A stretch of DNA of 64,000 bases from Heterotrichella gracilis (lineage: Eukaryota > Sar > Xanthophyceae > Tribonematales > Xanthonemataceae). The position numbers were made by a program, and so were the translations under genes. The stretch covers positions 1-64,000 of the forward strand of contig JAULBX010014537.1 of assembly GCA_032358255.1 (NCBI GenBank), in the 5' to 3' direction. The notes beneath the pieces were generated by a model. That model did no database searches and was not told the DNA's origin. It worked only from the letters and a program-made list of their open reading frames with translations. Shown here one piece after another: positions 62,612 through 64,000 of this stretch (its first letter is position 1; each line of letters begins with the position of its first letter).

Positions 62612-64000
62612 ATGAAGCCACACAACAAGACTCCCGTGCAGCGCAAACTACTGGGTGCCTTGGACAAGCCTCGACAGGTATGTTTTTGCCCTGGGTGACT
62701 CGTTGCATTGGCCAAAAAACGGACCTAATGTTAACAAGCTTTTTGCCCACAGCTTGACTTGGAGAACGCCATATGGAGTCGGCTGAAAGGGTCTGGCGCG
62801 GTTCCCAGGTATTCTGTTCGGTTCAATCCCTTGTGCGCTACCCATCACAGCTTGATGCTTTCCTTTCATGGTTGAGTTCATTTGTAACTGGCTTACACAG
62901 CTTGGTGGAAGACGTTCTGGAGCACAAGAGGCCGACCGAAGCCACCGTGCAACTGCCAGTTTCCACCAGCCTAACGTGGGTACAGCAACCAGTTCCAGTA
63001 TGGAACCCAAACCTGCCACAGGTACTGTACTTTACCCACAAGGCACCCCTATCTGCGTGTCGAATTTGCCCAGCAACGCCACTGCCAGCACGTCAACCCG
63101 CAGCTTCTTTTATGTGGTACAGCTCTGTCGTGTTGTGTATATTGATCATTCCGTCTTCACACACTTGCTCATTGGATTCACCGAATGCCAGAATGTGTGC
63201 CGTGCACCACGAAACCCAACTCTATAGGGACCACCACTGCCCCCAGCACTGCTTCACAATGGGGTTCAAAATCCCTGCACTGCTTTCTCCAGGAGCAGAC
63301 CCTCAGCCTCCAACTCAACAGGCCATTGGTGCCGCACGGCTTTGCCAACGCCTCCTCTGGGTACCACAACACCACAGGCCTCACCCTCAATACCCTAATG
63401 GAGGGTGATGTGGGGCGGGACATGACTGCCACAGCGGGGTTGAGCCGGCCACCCAAGGGGGCTGTGACTGGGGAGCTGGGCCTGGAGCAGAGGTGCGGCG
63501 TAGCAATAGCTATATAGGGCTTGGTGCTTAGGGTTTACAGGTTGGGTTTCAAACCCTAAACCGTTAACAAAGGGTTGTGATTTGGGAGCTGGGCTTGGGG
63601 CAGAGGTGGGACTCTGATCCTGTGCATTCTTTAACATACTTCAACAAGTGCACCAGCCTGGCAGGCACTTGTGGGATCAAAGAAACTCGGAGTTGGGACT
63701 TTCTGAAATTGCTCTCATCATCAGCATGTAAATGTTCTCCCGGGAGTGCGCAGCATGCGGCCACCATTACAACGGAAACGTGCATGACAATATGTGTGCA
63801 TGGCGATGGTGCTGCAGGCCAAACTGAAATGCAAATGGAACTGTTGGTGCAGGCCCGACAAGCCCGCCGCCACCTCCTGCGCCACCTTTGGCATGCGGGC
63901 CTCCACCAGCAGCTCCCACCCCACGAGGGACCTGAGCCACACCACCGCCCTGCAAATACCCCTGCAGCGATCAACCCTGCGCATCACCAGCCGGCACCAG
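62612..64000 (+). CDS. Unrecognised protein, 5' part (continues past window edge)
   Basis: I do not recognise the family. Exons 62612-62677, 62753-62808, 62901-63021, 63293-63492 and 63853-64000 (open at the edge) join in frame. The start MKPHNKTPVQRKLLGALDKP has a purine-rich context before the ATG. The visible product is hydrophilic and Ser/Thr/Pro-rich (ENAIWSRLKGSGAVPR, VPHGFANASSGYHNTTGLTL, TATAGLSRPPKGAVTGELG, then CATFGMRASTSSSHPTRDLS), with no membrane segment, consistent with a scaffolding or cytoskeletal protein, but that is a guess. The alternating pattern of short in-phase exons supports a real gene. A partial copy of the exon end at 63492 lies at about 63575-63612. Confidence 0.5.

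Noticed and set aside
63721-63987. Minus-strand frame with hydrophobic, helix-like residues
   Set aside because: The plus-strand exon at 63853 joins in phase with the preceding exons, so I treat the minus frame as its shadow, with modest certainty.

Overview
The window reads as nuclear DNA of a motile green alga (Chlorophyta, quite possibly Chlamydomonadales; inference). Supporting signs are intron-dense genes with canonical GT/AG borders, an axonemal central-apparatus gene (PF16/SPAG6), plastid- and mitochondrion-targeted proteins, compact divergent histone gene pairs whose mRNAs end in a stem-loop, and many interstitial plant-type telomere motifs (TTTAGGG/CCCTAAA) inside introns. I assigned exons by hand from reading frame, splice consensus and family knowledge. 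Every junction given keeps frame unless I say otherwise.

Layout: DDI1 (minus, 1.7-5.8 kb) is followed by PF16/SPAG6 (plus, 7.0-10.9 kb) and a plastid rhodanese-domain protein (plus, 12.7-16.0 kb). From 16.0 to 25.6 kb lies a gene-poor tract of decayed dispersed repeats and many fold-back (inverted-repeat) elements. A ten-exon gene at 25.65-30.2 kb (plus) encodes an apparently intact Crypton-type tyrosine recombinase with R...HxxR...Y residues and a C-terminal GCR1_C-like domain. Then come a CCHC zinc-knuckle/TFIIS-N protein (plus, 32.3-36.2 kb), imidazoleglycerol-phosphate dehydratase HISN5 (plus, 38.0-40.4 kb), LETM1 (minus, 41.9-49.8 kb), an mTERF-like helical-repeat protein (plus, 50.6-53.1 kb), a four-gene histone cluster H2B/H2A and H3/H4 (53.9-57.8 kb), an isoprenylcysteine methylesterase-like alpha/beta hydrolase (minus, 58.7-62.0 kb), and an unrecognised gene running off the right edge (plus, 62.6 kb onward).

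Two things stand out. First, introns of every large non-histone housekeeping gene carry one to five decayed tandem copies of the adjoining exon end together with its splice junction, often alternating with CCCTAAA-type motifs. This looks like an active process of intron birth or lengthening by junction duplication. Second, the Crypton-like gene has an unusually intact, intron-rich structure and sits beside a field of fold-backs, including a perfect palindrome with 64-bp arms. I did not see the junction-copy pattern in its introns or in the histone introns.

The genes are a mixed eukaryotic set with no operon logic. The functional pairings visible are the two divergent histone promoters (sharing a 20-bp CCAAT-containing element in inverted pairs), DDI1/PF16 as divergent neighbours, and the hydrolase/edge gene as divergent neighbours.
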